Shown here one piece after another: positions 9,758 through 17,294 of a DNA stretch of 57,676 nt. How positions within the stretch are numbered: the first letter of the stretch is position 1; each line of letters begins with the position of its first letter. Source of the stretch: Pseudoalteromonas lipolytica (GTDB lineage: Bacteria > Pseudomonadota > Gammaproteobacteria > Enterobacterales > Alteromonadaceae); contig NZ_FPAZ01000020.1 in the NCBI RefSeq assembly GCF_900116435.1, forward strand, positions 29,941-87,616, written 5' to 3'. Made by a program: the position numbers and the translations under genes. The notes beneath the pieces are model-generated. The model ran no database searches, had not been told where the DNA came from, and saw only the letters and a program-made list of their open reading frames with translations.

Positions 9758-9774
9758 AACTGGTCGGACTAGAG
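9758..9774. promoter_or_regulatory. Putative FadR operator upstream of crotonase gene
   Basis: AACTGGTCGGACTAGAG closely resembles the FadR site AACTGGTCnGACCAGTT. It is 67 bp upstream of the crotonase ATG, a position fitting repression of fatty acid degradation genes. Consensus recalled from E. coli FadR. Binding is inferred. Confidence 0.6.
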
Positions 9775-9840
9775 GTTTATTTTGTGCAACTGATGGTATA
9801 TAACTATATCTATAACAAAAGAAAACGATAAAGGCACACC

Positions 9841-10557
9841 ATGACCCCCATAACCGTAAGCACACAAGGCAGTGTTGCTATTCTCACAATGACCGCAGGT
9901 GAAAACCGCCATAATCCTACGTTTGCAGAAGCATTTTTAAATTGCCTTGATGGCATTGAAGCTAACTCAGAACACAAAGCACTGATTATTACCTCAAGTG
10001 ATGAAAAATCGTGGAGTTTAGGTATAGACACCGACTGGCTAATGCCCGCTTTAAAAGCACAAAAATATGAAGAAGTAAGTGGTTTTATGCACGCTATGGA
10101 TGCCGTATTTAAACGTTTGTTACTTTACCCAATGCCAGTTATTGCCGCTATTAATGGCCATGCATTTGGTAATGGGGCTATTTTAGCGTGCGCCTGCGAT
10201 TTTAGATTTATGCAAAGTAACCGCGGCTTTTTCTGTTTTCCTGAAGTTGATTTATCGATTCCGTTTTTACCAGGCATGATTGAATTTGTAAAAAAATCGA
10301 TGCCCTATTACCGCTTTAACGAAATGAAATTGACAGGACGCCGGGTTACTGCAAGCGAGCTTGTTGCAGACCATGTTATCGAACAAGCCTGCCCCGACAG
10401 CGAAAGCTTGTTTAATACCGCATTCGAATTTGCCAGCCAGTTCGATAAAAAACGCCCTATATTTGCCGAACATAAAAAGCGCCTTCATAAACACATCATC
10501 GAAACGATTGATGTTGAAAACAAACCCATCATCGATGCCGTTCAGTTGGTTGTGTGA
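9841..10557 (+). CDS. Enoyl-CoA hydratase/isomerase family protein
   Basis: A 238-residue crotonase-fold protein. The oxyanion-hole region is around GAILACACDFRF (about 118-129), preceded by the conserved NGHAFGNG. A single acidic residue in FPEVDLSIPFLPG fits a delta3,delta2-enoyl-CoA isomerase-like active site more than a two-glutamate hydratase, but this is only inference. It probably acts in fatty acid beta-oxidation. The upstream FadR-like operator supports this. It is shorter than typical hydratases (about 260). Confidence 0.82.
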   Translation: MTPITVSTQGSVAILTMTAGENRHNPTFAEAFLNCLDGIEANSEHKALIITSSDEKSWSLGIDTDWLMPALKAQKYEEVSGFMHAMDAVFKRLLLYPMPVIAAINGHAFGNGAILACACDFRFMQSNRGFFCFPEVDLSIPFLPGMIEFVKKSMPYYRFNEMKLTGRRVTASELVADHVIEQACPDSESLFNTAFEFASQFDKKRPIFAEHKKRLHKHIIETIDVENKPIIDAVQLVV

Positions 10558-10612
10558 TTTAACGTGAATAACCCCTTCAGACTCAATGAATAAGGGGTGT
10601 ATTTTAGGCAAT

Positions 10613-10642
10613 AAAAAAGGCCGCTCTGAGAGCGGCCTTTTA
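10613..10642 (-). terminator. ssrA: Terminator of ssrA
   Basis: Stem GGCCGCTC-TGA-GAGCGGCC. On the minus strand it is followed by TTTTTT directly after the mature tmRNA 3' end. The plus strand also carries a short T run, so it may stop the crotonase message too. Confidence 0.85.
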
Positions 10643-10646
10643 TGTT

Positions 10647-11003
10647 TGGTGGAGCTGGGGGGATTTGAACCCCCGTCCGAAAAGCCTCGACCTTTGGTAC
10701 TACATGCTTAGTATCGTCTTTTAGTTAACCTTTACAGCTCGGACGAACACGATCTGCAAAGGCGAGGCCGCTTAGTTTTAACGCTTCAACCCCGGCCAGG
10801 GTTTCCGTCGCGATCATGTGTAAGGGTGACACTCCAAAATCCAGTCCACAAGAATACATGGAAGGAGCGCTAGCCAGCCTAAGCTGCTAGAGAGTAGTTA
10901 TCGTCGTTTGCGATTACTTTAAATTGCGGCTTTTTTACGAGGCCAACCGCACCTCGACATGCACCTCGGGCGTCTTGAATTCCGTCGAATCCTAATCAGC
11001 CCC
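10647..11003 (-). ncRNA. ssrA: Transfer-messenger RNA (tmRNA)
   Basis: Rescues stalled ribosomes together with SmpB (encoded at 56239). The minus strand starts GGGGCTGATTAGGATTCGAC and ends with a tRNA-like T arm GGGGTTCAAATCC-type sequence and an encoded CCA. The tag reading frame runs GCA AAC GAC GAT AAC TAC TCT CTA GCA GCT TAG, giving ANDDNYSLAA, close to the E. coli tag ANDENYALAA. Length is 357 nt. No integrase gene or duplicated 3' end is next to it, although this gene is a common island attachment site. Confidence 0.97.
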
Positions 11004-11035
11004 TGAATTTGGTATCTCATTCAGAGTGTATGTGA

Positions 11036-11065
11036 AGTATAACTGAGTAAACCCTTTATACTCAA
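11036..11065 (-). promoter_or_regulatory. ssrA: Likely sigma70 promoter of ssrA
   Basis: On the minus strand TTGAGT (11065-11060) and TATACT (11041-11036) are 18 bp apart. They would start the precursor about 25 nt upstream of the mature 5' end, leaving a leader for RNase P to remove. Confidence 0.65.
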
Positions 11066-11281
11066 GGCATTAATCAGGTTATTTTGGCATAACCCCTTTG
11101 AGTGCTGAAAAACCAAACAGGAAAAGTCAGTTTTTATACGAATTTTCACATATTAAGCATACAAGTTCTTAACATCATACAAAAGTTGTGCTGAAATGGG
11201 AGACGTTGTTACCTCTTCTTAAAACAATCCTGTAGCAACGAAAAAATAATAATAACAGGCCTCTTTTACAGGACTTACTTG

Positions 11282-12907
11282 ATGTCGATGTTTTTGTTCG
11301 ATGAGCAAAGTGGATATGTATCCTTGTGTGAGCATCCGCGCGATGCTGGCTTTCCCATAACGAGTTCACAACTCATTGAGTTAATTGAGCAATCGTCTTA
11401 CGCAGACTGTGAACTTGTTGATGCAAATATTGGCAAACTTTTTACACCTAGCAGTCAATATCAAAATCAATCATTGGTTGTTGCAAAAGCCGTTGATGCA
11501 CATATTGAAATCACCGTTGATGAAAAAAATATGATTGCAGAAGCGAGCCTGACAACAGCACGTGGTGGCAAAGTTGTGAGTATGGATGATGCACAAGCAG
11601 CGCTATCTGCTGCGGGAGTTAAGCGCGGCATAAGTCACTCTGCGCTTGATACTTTTTTAGGTCAGCAGTTTAAACAACCTGCTGGTGCGCACTACAGTGC
11701 TATTGTTGCGCATGGCCGTAACCCAAAAGATGGGAACGATGCACGGTTTGTCCGATTATGTTCAACAGCACAAGATCGCGTTCTTAGCCCACAAGCCACA
11801 TCGGGTGGCAAAGTTGATATGCGAAACTTGGGCGCGATTATCACGGTTAAGCCCGGTGCGCCACTTATGCAACGTATTCCTGCAACTGCGGGTGAAAATG
11901 GCTTTACTGTATTTGGCGATACTTTACCCGCGCAAGCAGGTAAAGATTACCCCCTAGAGCCCTTTGAAGGGACCCGTCTTGATCCGATGAACAGTAATTT
12001 ACTCATTGCCGACACCAAAGGAGTGCCCGTTGCACTGCCCCGCGGCATGCGCGTAGACGATGTGTTGTGCTTTCATCATGTTGATATCAGTACAGGCCAT
12101 GTTGAGTTTGATGGCAGTGTTATCATTAGTGGCGATGTTAAAGATGGTATGTGCGTTAAAGCTACAGGTGATATTACAGTACTGGGATTTGTTGAATCAG
12201 CAACAATCGAAAGTAAAAGCGAAGTCACTATTATGCTCGGGGCCATTGGCCGGCACCGTGAAAATGAAGATCACTTTACATGCAATATAAGCGCAACACG
12301 CACTATTTCGGTTGGGTATGCACAGTTTTGCCATATTAAAAGTGAGCAAGATCTGTTTATAGAGCGTCAAGCTCTGCACTGTGATTTAAGTGCACGTCGT
12401 CTAATTCGTGTCGGTAAAGCGAATAACCCTCGCGGCAAAATTATTGGCGGGAATATTTTAGATGCAATGCGTATCGAAACCGGTGAGCTAGGTGCGCCAT
12501 CAGGCACTAAAACCCGTGTCTTTATAGCGCAGTACTGGCATGATTTAAGACAAAAGCAACAACAAATCAATGACTTTGAAAAGCTGCTTGCCAGTAAAGC
12601 AGCCGCCTTACAACAAGCTCGAAAAAAAGCGAATAAAATAACCAATGCAGCTCAACGTGCGCATTACATCAATAAAATAACAGCCAGTGAACAACAAATA
12701 AAAATTAAAACCGCAAGCACTAAGAAAAAGAAATACCTTGTTAAGCAAAAGATTGCGCGTTTGTTGGCAACCAGTCGCTTAAAAGTGAATGAGTTAATGC
12801 ATCCGGGCGTTGAGCTGAAAATAGCACAAGAGAGTAAACATTTTTCACGTATTTACCCTCCCCACTTAGTGCGATACTTCGAAGGGAAAATTACTCAGTC
12901 GTTTTAG
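11282..12907 (+). CDS. FapA-like DUF342 protein
   Basis: The central part (about residues 190-400) has a glycine-rich repeated beta structure typical of the FapA/DUF342 fold, for example DISTGHVEFDGSVIISGDV and GAIGRHRE. A coiled coil follows (about 415-490, rich in Lys/Gln/Ala). FapA proteins are linked to polar flagellar assembly and to glucose-responsive EIIA binding in Vibrio. Nearby motY supports a flagellar link. I chose the ATG at 11282. A TTG sits just before it and another ATG at 11288. AGGA lies 8-10 bp upstream. It overlaps rnt tail to tail by 17 bp. Confidence 0.82.
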   Translation: MSMFLFDEQSGYVSLCEHPRDAGFPITSSQLIELIEQSSYADCELVDANIGKLFTPSSQYQNQSLVVAKAVDAHIEITVDEKNMIAEASLTTARGGKVVSMDDAQAALSAAGVKRGISHSALDTFLGQQFKQPAGAHYSAIVAHGRNPKDGNDARFVRLCSTAQDRVLSPQATSGGKVDMRNLGAIITVKPGAPLMQRIPATAGENGFTVFGDTLPAQAGKDYPLEPFEGTRLDPMNSNLLIADTKGVPVALPRGMRVDDVLCFHHVDISTGHVEFDGSVIISGDVKDGMCVKATGDITVLGFVESATIESKSEVTIMLGAIGRHRENEDHFTCNISATRTISVGYAQFCHIKSEQDLFIERQALHCDLSARRLIRVGKANNPRGKIIGGNILDAMRIETGELGAPSGTKTRVFIAQYWHDLRQKQQQINDFEKLLASKAAALQQARKKANKITNAAQRAHYINKITASEQQIKIKTASTKKKKYLVKQKIARLLATSRLKVNELMHPGVELKIAQESKHFSRIYPPHLVRYFEGKITQSF

Positions 12908-13571
12908 CGGCTGAGTCTGGCTTTTCATTCTCTTCAGCTTGCTCTGGCAATGGCCATCCGCCTAGTTGTTGCCAACGATTAACAATTAGACAGAATAATT
13001 CTGCTGTGCGCTCTGTATCATAGAGCGCTGAGTGGGCTTGTTTATTATCAAACTCAATACCCGCTGCACGACAGGCTTTCGCTAATACAGTTTGCCCCAA
13101 CGCAAGCCCCGCTAGTGAGGTCGTATCAAAACTCACGAACGGATGAAAAGGTGTGCGTTTAATTTTACAACGCTCAATCGCCGCATTTAAAAAGCCATGA
13201 TCAAAAGCCGCATTATGCGCAACCACCACTGAGCGCTGACAACCTGCCGCTTTTTGTGCTTTACGTACGGCTTTACAGATTTCTTTAATGGCCTCTTCTT
13301 CAGGCACCGCACCGCGTAACGCCGAAAATGGGTCTATGCCATTAAAATCAATCGCGGCCTGCTCTATATTCGCGCCTTCAAATGGCTCAACATGAAAATG
13401 CACCGTATGGTCAATGCTTAACACTCCATCGTCATCCATTTTTAAAACAGAAGCAGCGATTTCAAGTAACGCATCAGTGTCTTTATTAAACCCTGCCGTT
13501 TCAACATCAATAACCACGGGGAAAAAGCCACGAAAGCGTTTTGCGAAAAGAGTTTGTTCAGTATTTTCCAT
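12891..13571 (-). CDS. rnt: Ribonuclease T
   Basis: 3'-to-5' exonuclease that trims tRNA and other stable RNA ends. The DEDDh motifs are all visible: VIDVETAGF (Asp, Glu), HNAAFDHGFL (Asp) and HSALYDTERT (His, Asp). I start it at the ATG at 13571 (MENTEQ). An in-frame start 48 bp upstream would add a non-conserved extension. The gene is divergent from motY, a pairing also found in Vibrio. Confidence 0.94.
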   Translation of the reverse strand: MENTEQTLFAKRFRGFFPVVIDVETAGFNKDTDALLEIAASVLKMDDDGVLSIDHTVHFHVEPFEGANIEQAAIDFNGIDPFSALRGAVPEEEAIKEICKAVRKAQKAAGCQRSVVVAHNAAFDHGFLNAAIERCKIKRTPFHPFVSFDTTSLAGLALGQTVLAKACRAAGIEFDNKQAHSALYDTERTAELFCLIVNRWQQLGGWPLPEQAEENEKPDSAAKTTE

Positions 13572-13787
13572 AGTCTTCTTGGTTTGCCAGTGTAAGCTGG
13601 CTATTATGTCAAAAACCACAGCTGCTCTGCTAGAGCAAAAGCGATTAAATCACAGATTCTTACAGGGTTTTTAGGCACAATAATTGCTTTAACTTAATGA
13701 GCTAACACGCTGTCAGGCAGTTTTGGACTGCTTGCTATAAAACTTGCCAATTATTTGGCATTGATGATTTGTTGGAGATTTACTGTG

Positions 13788-14666
13788 ATGAAGCTTTCAT
13801 TACTTTCTTTAAGCCTCGGCCTTTTAACAACGTTTGCAGCCACGCATGCAAGCAGTGCCATGCGCGAATACACTGCTACCGCAGATACTTCAAATTGGCA
13901 AATGGTTAAAACATCGCGCTTAGAATGCCAATTAAATCATGAAGTTCCTTTTTATGGCGAAGCCATTTTTAGCACTTCTGCCAGCAAGAATAAAGACGTC
14001 AACTTTAATCTCGACATGGTTGTACGTCCAGAAAATTACAGTATTGCTGGTTTAAAAGCTGTGCCGCCCAGTTGGCGTGCAGGCCTACCAGCACGCGATA
14101 TTGCGAATATGAAATTATTACGTAAATTTGACGGTGAGCTAGGCAATAAAACGGCTTGGGAAATGCTGACAGAGCTCGAAAAAGGCTATCAGCCTACTTT
14201 TTATTACCAAGATTGGCAAAACCGTGCCGATAAAATTGCCGTAGGCTTGTCGAGTGTTAATTTTAAACAAGCCTATTGGGCTTTTTTACAATGCCGAGAT
14301 GCCATGCTGCCTTACAGCTTTGAAGATATCTCATTCACGGTAATGAACTATGAACCTAACTCCAGTAAGCTGACAAAATCATCTCAAAAACGCTTAGATA
14401 AAATAGCCGAATACCTCAAATATGACACCAGTATTTCTGCTATTTCAATTTCATCTTATACCGATAGCTACGGTGGTCGTTGGAATAACCTTGAGCTTTC
14501 TAAAAAGCGGGCTAAAGCAATCAAAGAGTATATTGTGAGCTTAGGCATCGATGAAAATAAAGTGGATACCGAAGGGTTTGGTGAAAAACGCCATGTTGCC
14601 ACTAATGACAATATTTTAGGGCGAAATACAAACCGTCGCTTGGTTATTCAAATTGCAAAAATGTAG
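13788..14666 (+). CDS. motY: Sodium-driven flagellar stator protein MotY
   Basis: Forms the T ring around the basal body and holds PomA/PomB-type stators in polar sodium-driven motors. A signal peptide (cleavage near ATHA-SS) precedes the MotY N-terminal domain. The C-terminal OmpA-like peptidoglycan-binding domain (about 180-290) shows NYEPNSSKLT, a SYTDSYGG core and NTNRRLVIQI. GGAG is 11 bp upstream of the ATG. A GTG codon directly precedes the ATG and could also serve. It sits divergent to rnt. A strong symmetric hairpin lies just past the stop. Confidence 0.93.
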   Translation: MKLSLLSLSLGLLTTFAATHASSAMREYTATADTSNWQMVKTSRLECQLNHEVPFYGEAIFSTSASKNKDVNFNLDMVVRPENYSIAGLKAVPPSWRAGLPARDIANMKLLRKFDGELGNKTAWEMLTELEKGYQPTFYYQDWQNRADKIAVGLSSVNFKQAYWAFLQCRDAMLPYSFEDISFTVMNYEPNSSKLTKSSQKRLDKIAEYLKYDTSISAISISSYTDSYGGRWNNLELSKKRAKAIKEYIVSLGIDENKVDTEGFGEKRHVATNDNILGRNTNRRLVIQIAKM

Positions 14667-14687
14667 TCGCCGCTATACGGCGACTAC
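14663..14687. terminator. Symmetric hairpin between convergent motY and eamA
   Basis: Perfect 10-bp stem GTAGTCGCCG...CGGCGACTAC with a 5-nt loop, overlapping the motY stop codon. It has no strong T run on either strand, so termination is likely but not certain. Confidence 0.55.
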
Positions 14688-14691
14688 ACTG

Positions 14692-15597
14692 CTAATTCAT
14701 TTTAATTGGCTTAACGCGTTTAAAGCGCTTAAGCCACTTGTCACCAAATTGAAAAAACGCCAAGCTAATCATAATGACAGTTGCGCCAACAATCAGTGCT
14801 TGATCAATCGGCTCATTATTAAATATGCCGCCAATTGCAATAGCAAAACTTGGTGTAATTAAGGTGGTCAAGGCTACCGTGCTGGCATTCAGTTTTTGCA
14901 AAACATGAAAATACGCCAATGCACCGATTAACGATCCAAACACCCCTAAGTACACAATCGAGTAAAGCGACTTTACGCTCCAAAGCTCGCTATTGAGTTG
15001 ACCATCAACCAATAACCAGGTTATAAAAAATAAAGGCGTTACAAAGACTAAAGCACCGAATGTCGTCGCCATTGGGTGAATAGCGATTCGAACACGTTTG
15101 ATCATCACCCCGCTTAGGCTGAAAAAACACACCGCCATAAATACATACAGCAACCCACTTAGCTGCTCTACCCCACCTTGAATATGACGCTGGCTTACTA
15201 AAAAAAGACCGATTAGTGCACACCCAAGTGAAGCGAGTTTTAGTGTGCTGAATTTTGGCTCATTTAAAATTTTCTGCGCCAGTAATCCCGATAAAATAGG
15301 TGCCAAACCAAACATTAACGATATTAAGCCAGAAGGCACTGTTTTGGCGGCCATATAGCTCAGTAGCATGCCCCCAAATATGCCGATACTCGAGTATGCA
15401 TATAAGAATAAGGCGCGACGATGCCAAGGCACTCGGATATTAGCGATAGCAACCACCAATGCAGCAAGCACAAGACCCACCAGCATTCTTAACAAGACTG
15501 CCAATGTGGGCGCAACGGTTTCACTACTCCAAACAATACCTAGAGGGGTTGTAGACCAAATCACCACCATTAAAAAATATGAGGCTTTAACTGGCAC
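14692..15597 (-). CDS. DMT superfamily EamA-type exporter
   Basis: 301 residues with ten hydrophobic segments in two EamA repeats. Such proteins export amino acids or related metabolites (for example cysteine pathway intermediates or threonine) or other small molecules. The start is GTG at 15597, preceded by AAAGGAA, giving MPVKASYF. The most notable feature is upstream: a promoter with TTGACA, a 29-codon leader ORF ending Cys-Cys-Gly, and alternative hairpins ending in a terminator (15621-15695), so expression is probably controlled by attenuation. The substrate is not known. Confidence 0.9.
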   Translation of the reverse strand: MPVKASYFLMVVIWSTTPLGIVWSSETVAPTLAVLLRMLVGLVLAALVVAIANIRVPWHRRALFLYAYSSIGIFGGMLLSYMAAKTVPSGLISLMFGLAPILSGLLAQKILNEPKFSTLKLASLGCALIGLFLVSQRHIQGGVEQLSGLLYVFMAVCFFSLSGVMIKRVRIAIHPMATTFGALVFVTPLFFITWLLVDGQLNSELWSVKSLYSIVYLGVFGSLIGALAYFHVLQKLNASTVALTTLITPSFAIAIGGIFNNEPIDQALIVGATVIMISLAFFQFGDKWLKRFKRVKPIKMN

Positions 15598-15620
15598 AAG
15601 CTTATTCCTTTAATAAGGCG

Positions 15621-15695
15621 AAAAAAGCGGAGGAAAAAAACAAAGAATGGCCAACCGCTTTGAACGCGGTTAGTAAAACTTACTTAATTAACCGC
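15621..15695 (-). promoter_or_regulatory. Candidate transcription attenuator ahead of the EamA exporter
   Basis: Four complementary segments occur in order on the minus strand: 1, GCGGTTA (15695-15689); 2, TAACCGC (15672-15666); 3, CAAAGCGGTT (15662-15653); 4, CCGCTTTTTT (15630-15621). 1:2 pairs, aided by inner AGTAA/TTACT. 2:3 pairs with a 7-nt loop. 3:4 pairs as AAAGCGG/CCGCTTT and ends in a T run. 1:2 plus 3:4 excludes 2:3, as in amino acid operon attenuators. Segment 1 covers the last Cys-Gly-stop codons of the leader ORF. Folding is by eye. Confidence 0.6.
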
Positions 15696-15777
15696 AGCAC
15701 ATAACTGACCACACGGCTGGCGTTGCCAGACGCATACTGCGATTATTTGGTCGTTTATTTAGCTGCATCATCATCAT
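15688..15777 (-). CDS. Putative 29-residue leader peptide of the EamA exporter
   Basis: The ORF opens with four ATG codons in a row and ends ...ATPAVWSVMCCG-stop, so tandem Cys codons and a Gly codon precede TAA. It starts about 20 nt from the predicted transcript start and ends within attenuator segment 1. I see no clear Shine-Dalgarno sequence, which is a weakness. The two Cys codons are unusual in so short a peptide and hint at a cysteine or Cys-Gly signal, or at nascent-chain arrest. It could instead be chance. Confidence 0.5.
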   Translation of the reverse strand: MMMMQLNKRPNNRSMRLATPAVWSVMCCG

Positions 15778-15801
15778 AAAAAAGTAAGTAGAAGAGCGTT
15801 A

Positions 15802-15830
15802 AGAATCTGCCTATATGATTATTTTGTCAA
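15802..15830 (-). promoter_or_regulatory. Promoter of the leader/EamA transcript
   Basis: TTGACA at 15830-15825 and GATTCT at 15807-15802, 17 bp apart on the minus strand. The -35 is a perfect match and the -10 is weak, so an activator is possible. Confidence 0.55.
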
Positions 15831-15998
15831 CTCAAAATTACGACAATGTAGAATAAAATTAAGCCTAATATTTACGCGCCTAACCGTGCTTGTAAATCAT
15901 AAGTTACAATAAGTTTCTTTGATTTATAACAAAACTATTTAAGTTTTATTAAACAAGTTATATCTTGCATGCCTCTCACGAAGTTTAAGGGTCAAAAA

Positions 15999-17201
15999 GT
16001 GCTTAAAAATAAAACAATAGGTAGCATGTTAATTGTTGCTGGCACCACCATAGGAGCAGGGATGCTGGCATTGCCCATCGCCTCTGCGGGGCTTGGATTC
16101 ACCACCGCGCTGTCACTCATTTTATTAATTTGGTTTTTAATGACTTACACGGCTCTATTAATGTTAGAGCTTCATCAATATGCAGACAGAGACGCGACAC
16201 TCAACACCTTGGCTAAATCTTGGTTGGGCAAGCGAGGGCAATGGGTGGCTAACTTTTCAGTTATGTTCTTGTTCTATGCCCTATGCGCCGCATACATAGC
16301 AGGCGGTGGTGCACAGTTGCAAGAAAAGCTAAATAATGGCTTGTCACTCTCGCTGGCCCCCCAAGTTGGATCCGTTATTTTAGCCGTGGTCATTGGTACT
16401 GTAGTAACACTTGGCACAAGTAAGGTTGATAAGCTTAATAGAGTGCTTTTCACAATTAAAGTGTGTGTACTGGCAAGCTTATTTTATATGCTCACACCGT
16501 ATGTGCATGGCCAGCACCTACTCGAAATGCCTATTGAGCAAGGTTTAATTCTTTCAGCTATTCCGGTGGTATTTACATCTTTTGGCTTTCATGGCTCCAT
16601 TCCATCGATTGTTAAATATGTGGGTCTCGACATTAAGACTTTACGAAGAGTCATGGTGGCAGGTGCCGCATTACCGCTCGTCATTTACATTTTTTGGCAA
16701 CTGTTGAGCCAAGGCATAATGAGCCAAAATGACTTAATGCAAAGCCAAGGTTTATCTGGCTTTGTTAGCAGTGTAGCAAGTATTGCACATAACCCTCATG
16801 TTGCGACTGCGGTCAATGTTTTCGCAGATTTAGCACTCGCCACGTCATTTTTAGGTGTGAGCTTGGGTTTATTTGATTTTTTTGCCGATGCCTTTAAAAA
16901 AGGTGATGGCAGCAAAGACCGTATTAAAACGGCATTAATTACCTTTGTACCGCCCCTTGGTTTTGCATTATTTTACCCACAAGGTTTTATTATGGCCCTT
17001 GGCTACGCTGCGATTGCTTTGGTTATTCTGGCCGTATTTTTGCCTGTCGCCATGGTTTACAAACAACGCCGAAGCCAACCTGAAACAGGTTACCAAGTAA
17101 AAGGGGGAAATGTTGGTTTAGCACTGGCGGCTTTATTTGGTGTGCTAATCATTAGCGCCCAAGGTTTACAGATGGCTGGTGTAATCCCTGCTATTGGTTA
17201 A
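15999..17201 (+). CDS. Aromatic amino acid permease (HAAAP family, TyrP/Mtr-like)
   Basis: An inner-membrane symporter of about 400 aa with 11 predicted helices. Its N-terminus KNKTIGSMLIVAGTTIGAGM is nearly the TyrP/Mtr signature, and SFGFHGSIPSIVKY near residue 200 is also family-typical. TyrP, Mtr and TnaB import tyrosine or tryptophan. The exact substrate is uncertain. I prefer the GTG at 15999, which gives a TyrP-like N-terminus with AAGGG 8 bp upstream. An in-frame ATG at 15969 would add ten residues. It is divergent from the EamA exporter and followed by a terminator. Confidence 0.87.
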   Translation: MLKNKTIGSMLIVAGTTIGAGMLALPIASAGLGFTTALSLILLIWFLMTYTALLMLELHQYADRDATLNTLAKSWLGKRGQWVANFSVMFLFYALCAAYIAGGGAQLQEKLNNGLSLSLAPQVGSVILAVVIGTVVTLGTSKVDKLNRVLFTIKVCVLASLFYMLTPYVHGQHLLEMPIEQGLILSAIPVVFTSFGFHGSIPSIVKYVGLDIKTLRRVMVAGAALPLVIYIFWQLLSQGIMSQNDLMQSQGLSGFVSSVASIAHNPHVATAVNVFADLALATSFLGVSLGLFDFFADAFKKGDGSKDRIKTALITFVPPLGFALFYPQGFIMALGYAAIALVILAVFLPVAMVYKQRRSQPETGYQVKGGNVGLALAALFGVLIISAQGLQMAGVIPAIG

Positions 17202-17217
17202 TAAAAATCACACACTG

Positions 17218-17243
17218 AAAAAGGCACCTTTGGTGCCTTTTTT
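17218..17243 (+). terminator. Terminator after the aromatic amino acid permease
   Basis: AAAGGCACC-TTT-GGTGCCTTTTTT, a canonical hairpin with T run. The A run on the other side means it may also act on the minus strand. Confidence 0.88.
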
Positions 17244-17294
17244 CATTATTTTGAGGGATTAAACGGGTCGCTACCTGCGTTAAAAATTGCTCAC

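Noticed and set aside
10647..11003. ssrA as a genomic island attachment site
   Set aside because: No integrase gene and no repeated tmRNA 3' end were seen nearby.
12891..13619. Longer rnt start at 13619
   Set aside because: The added 16 residues do not resemble the RNase T N-terminus, and the MENTEQ start is a better fit.
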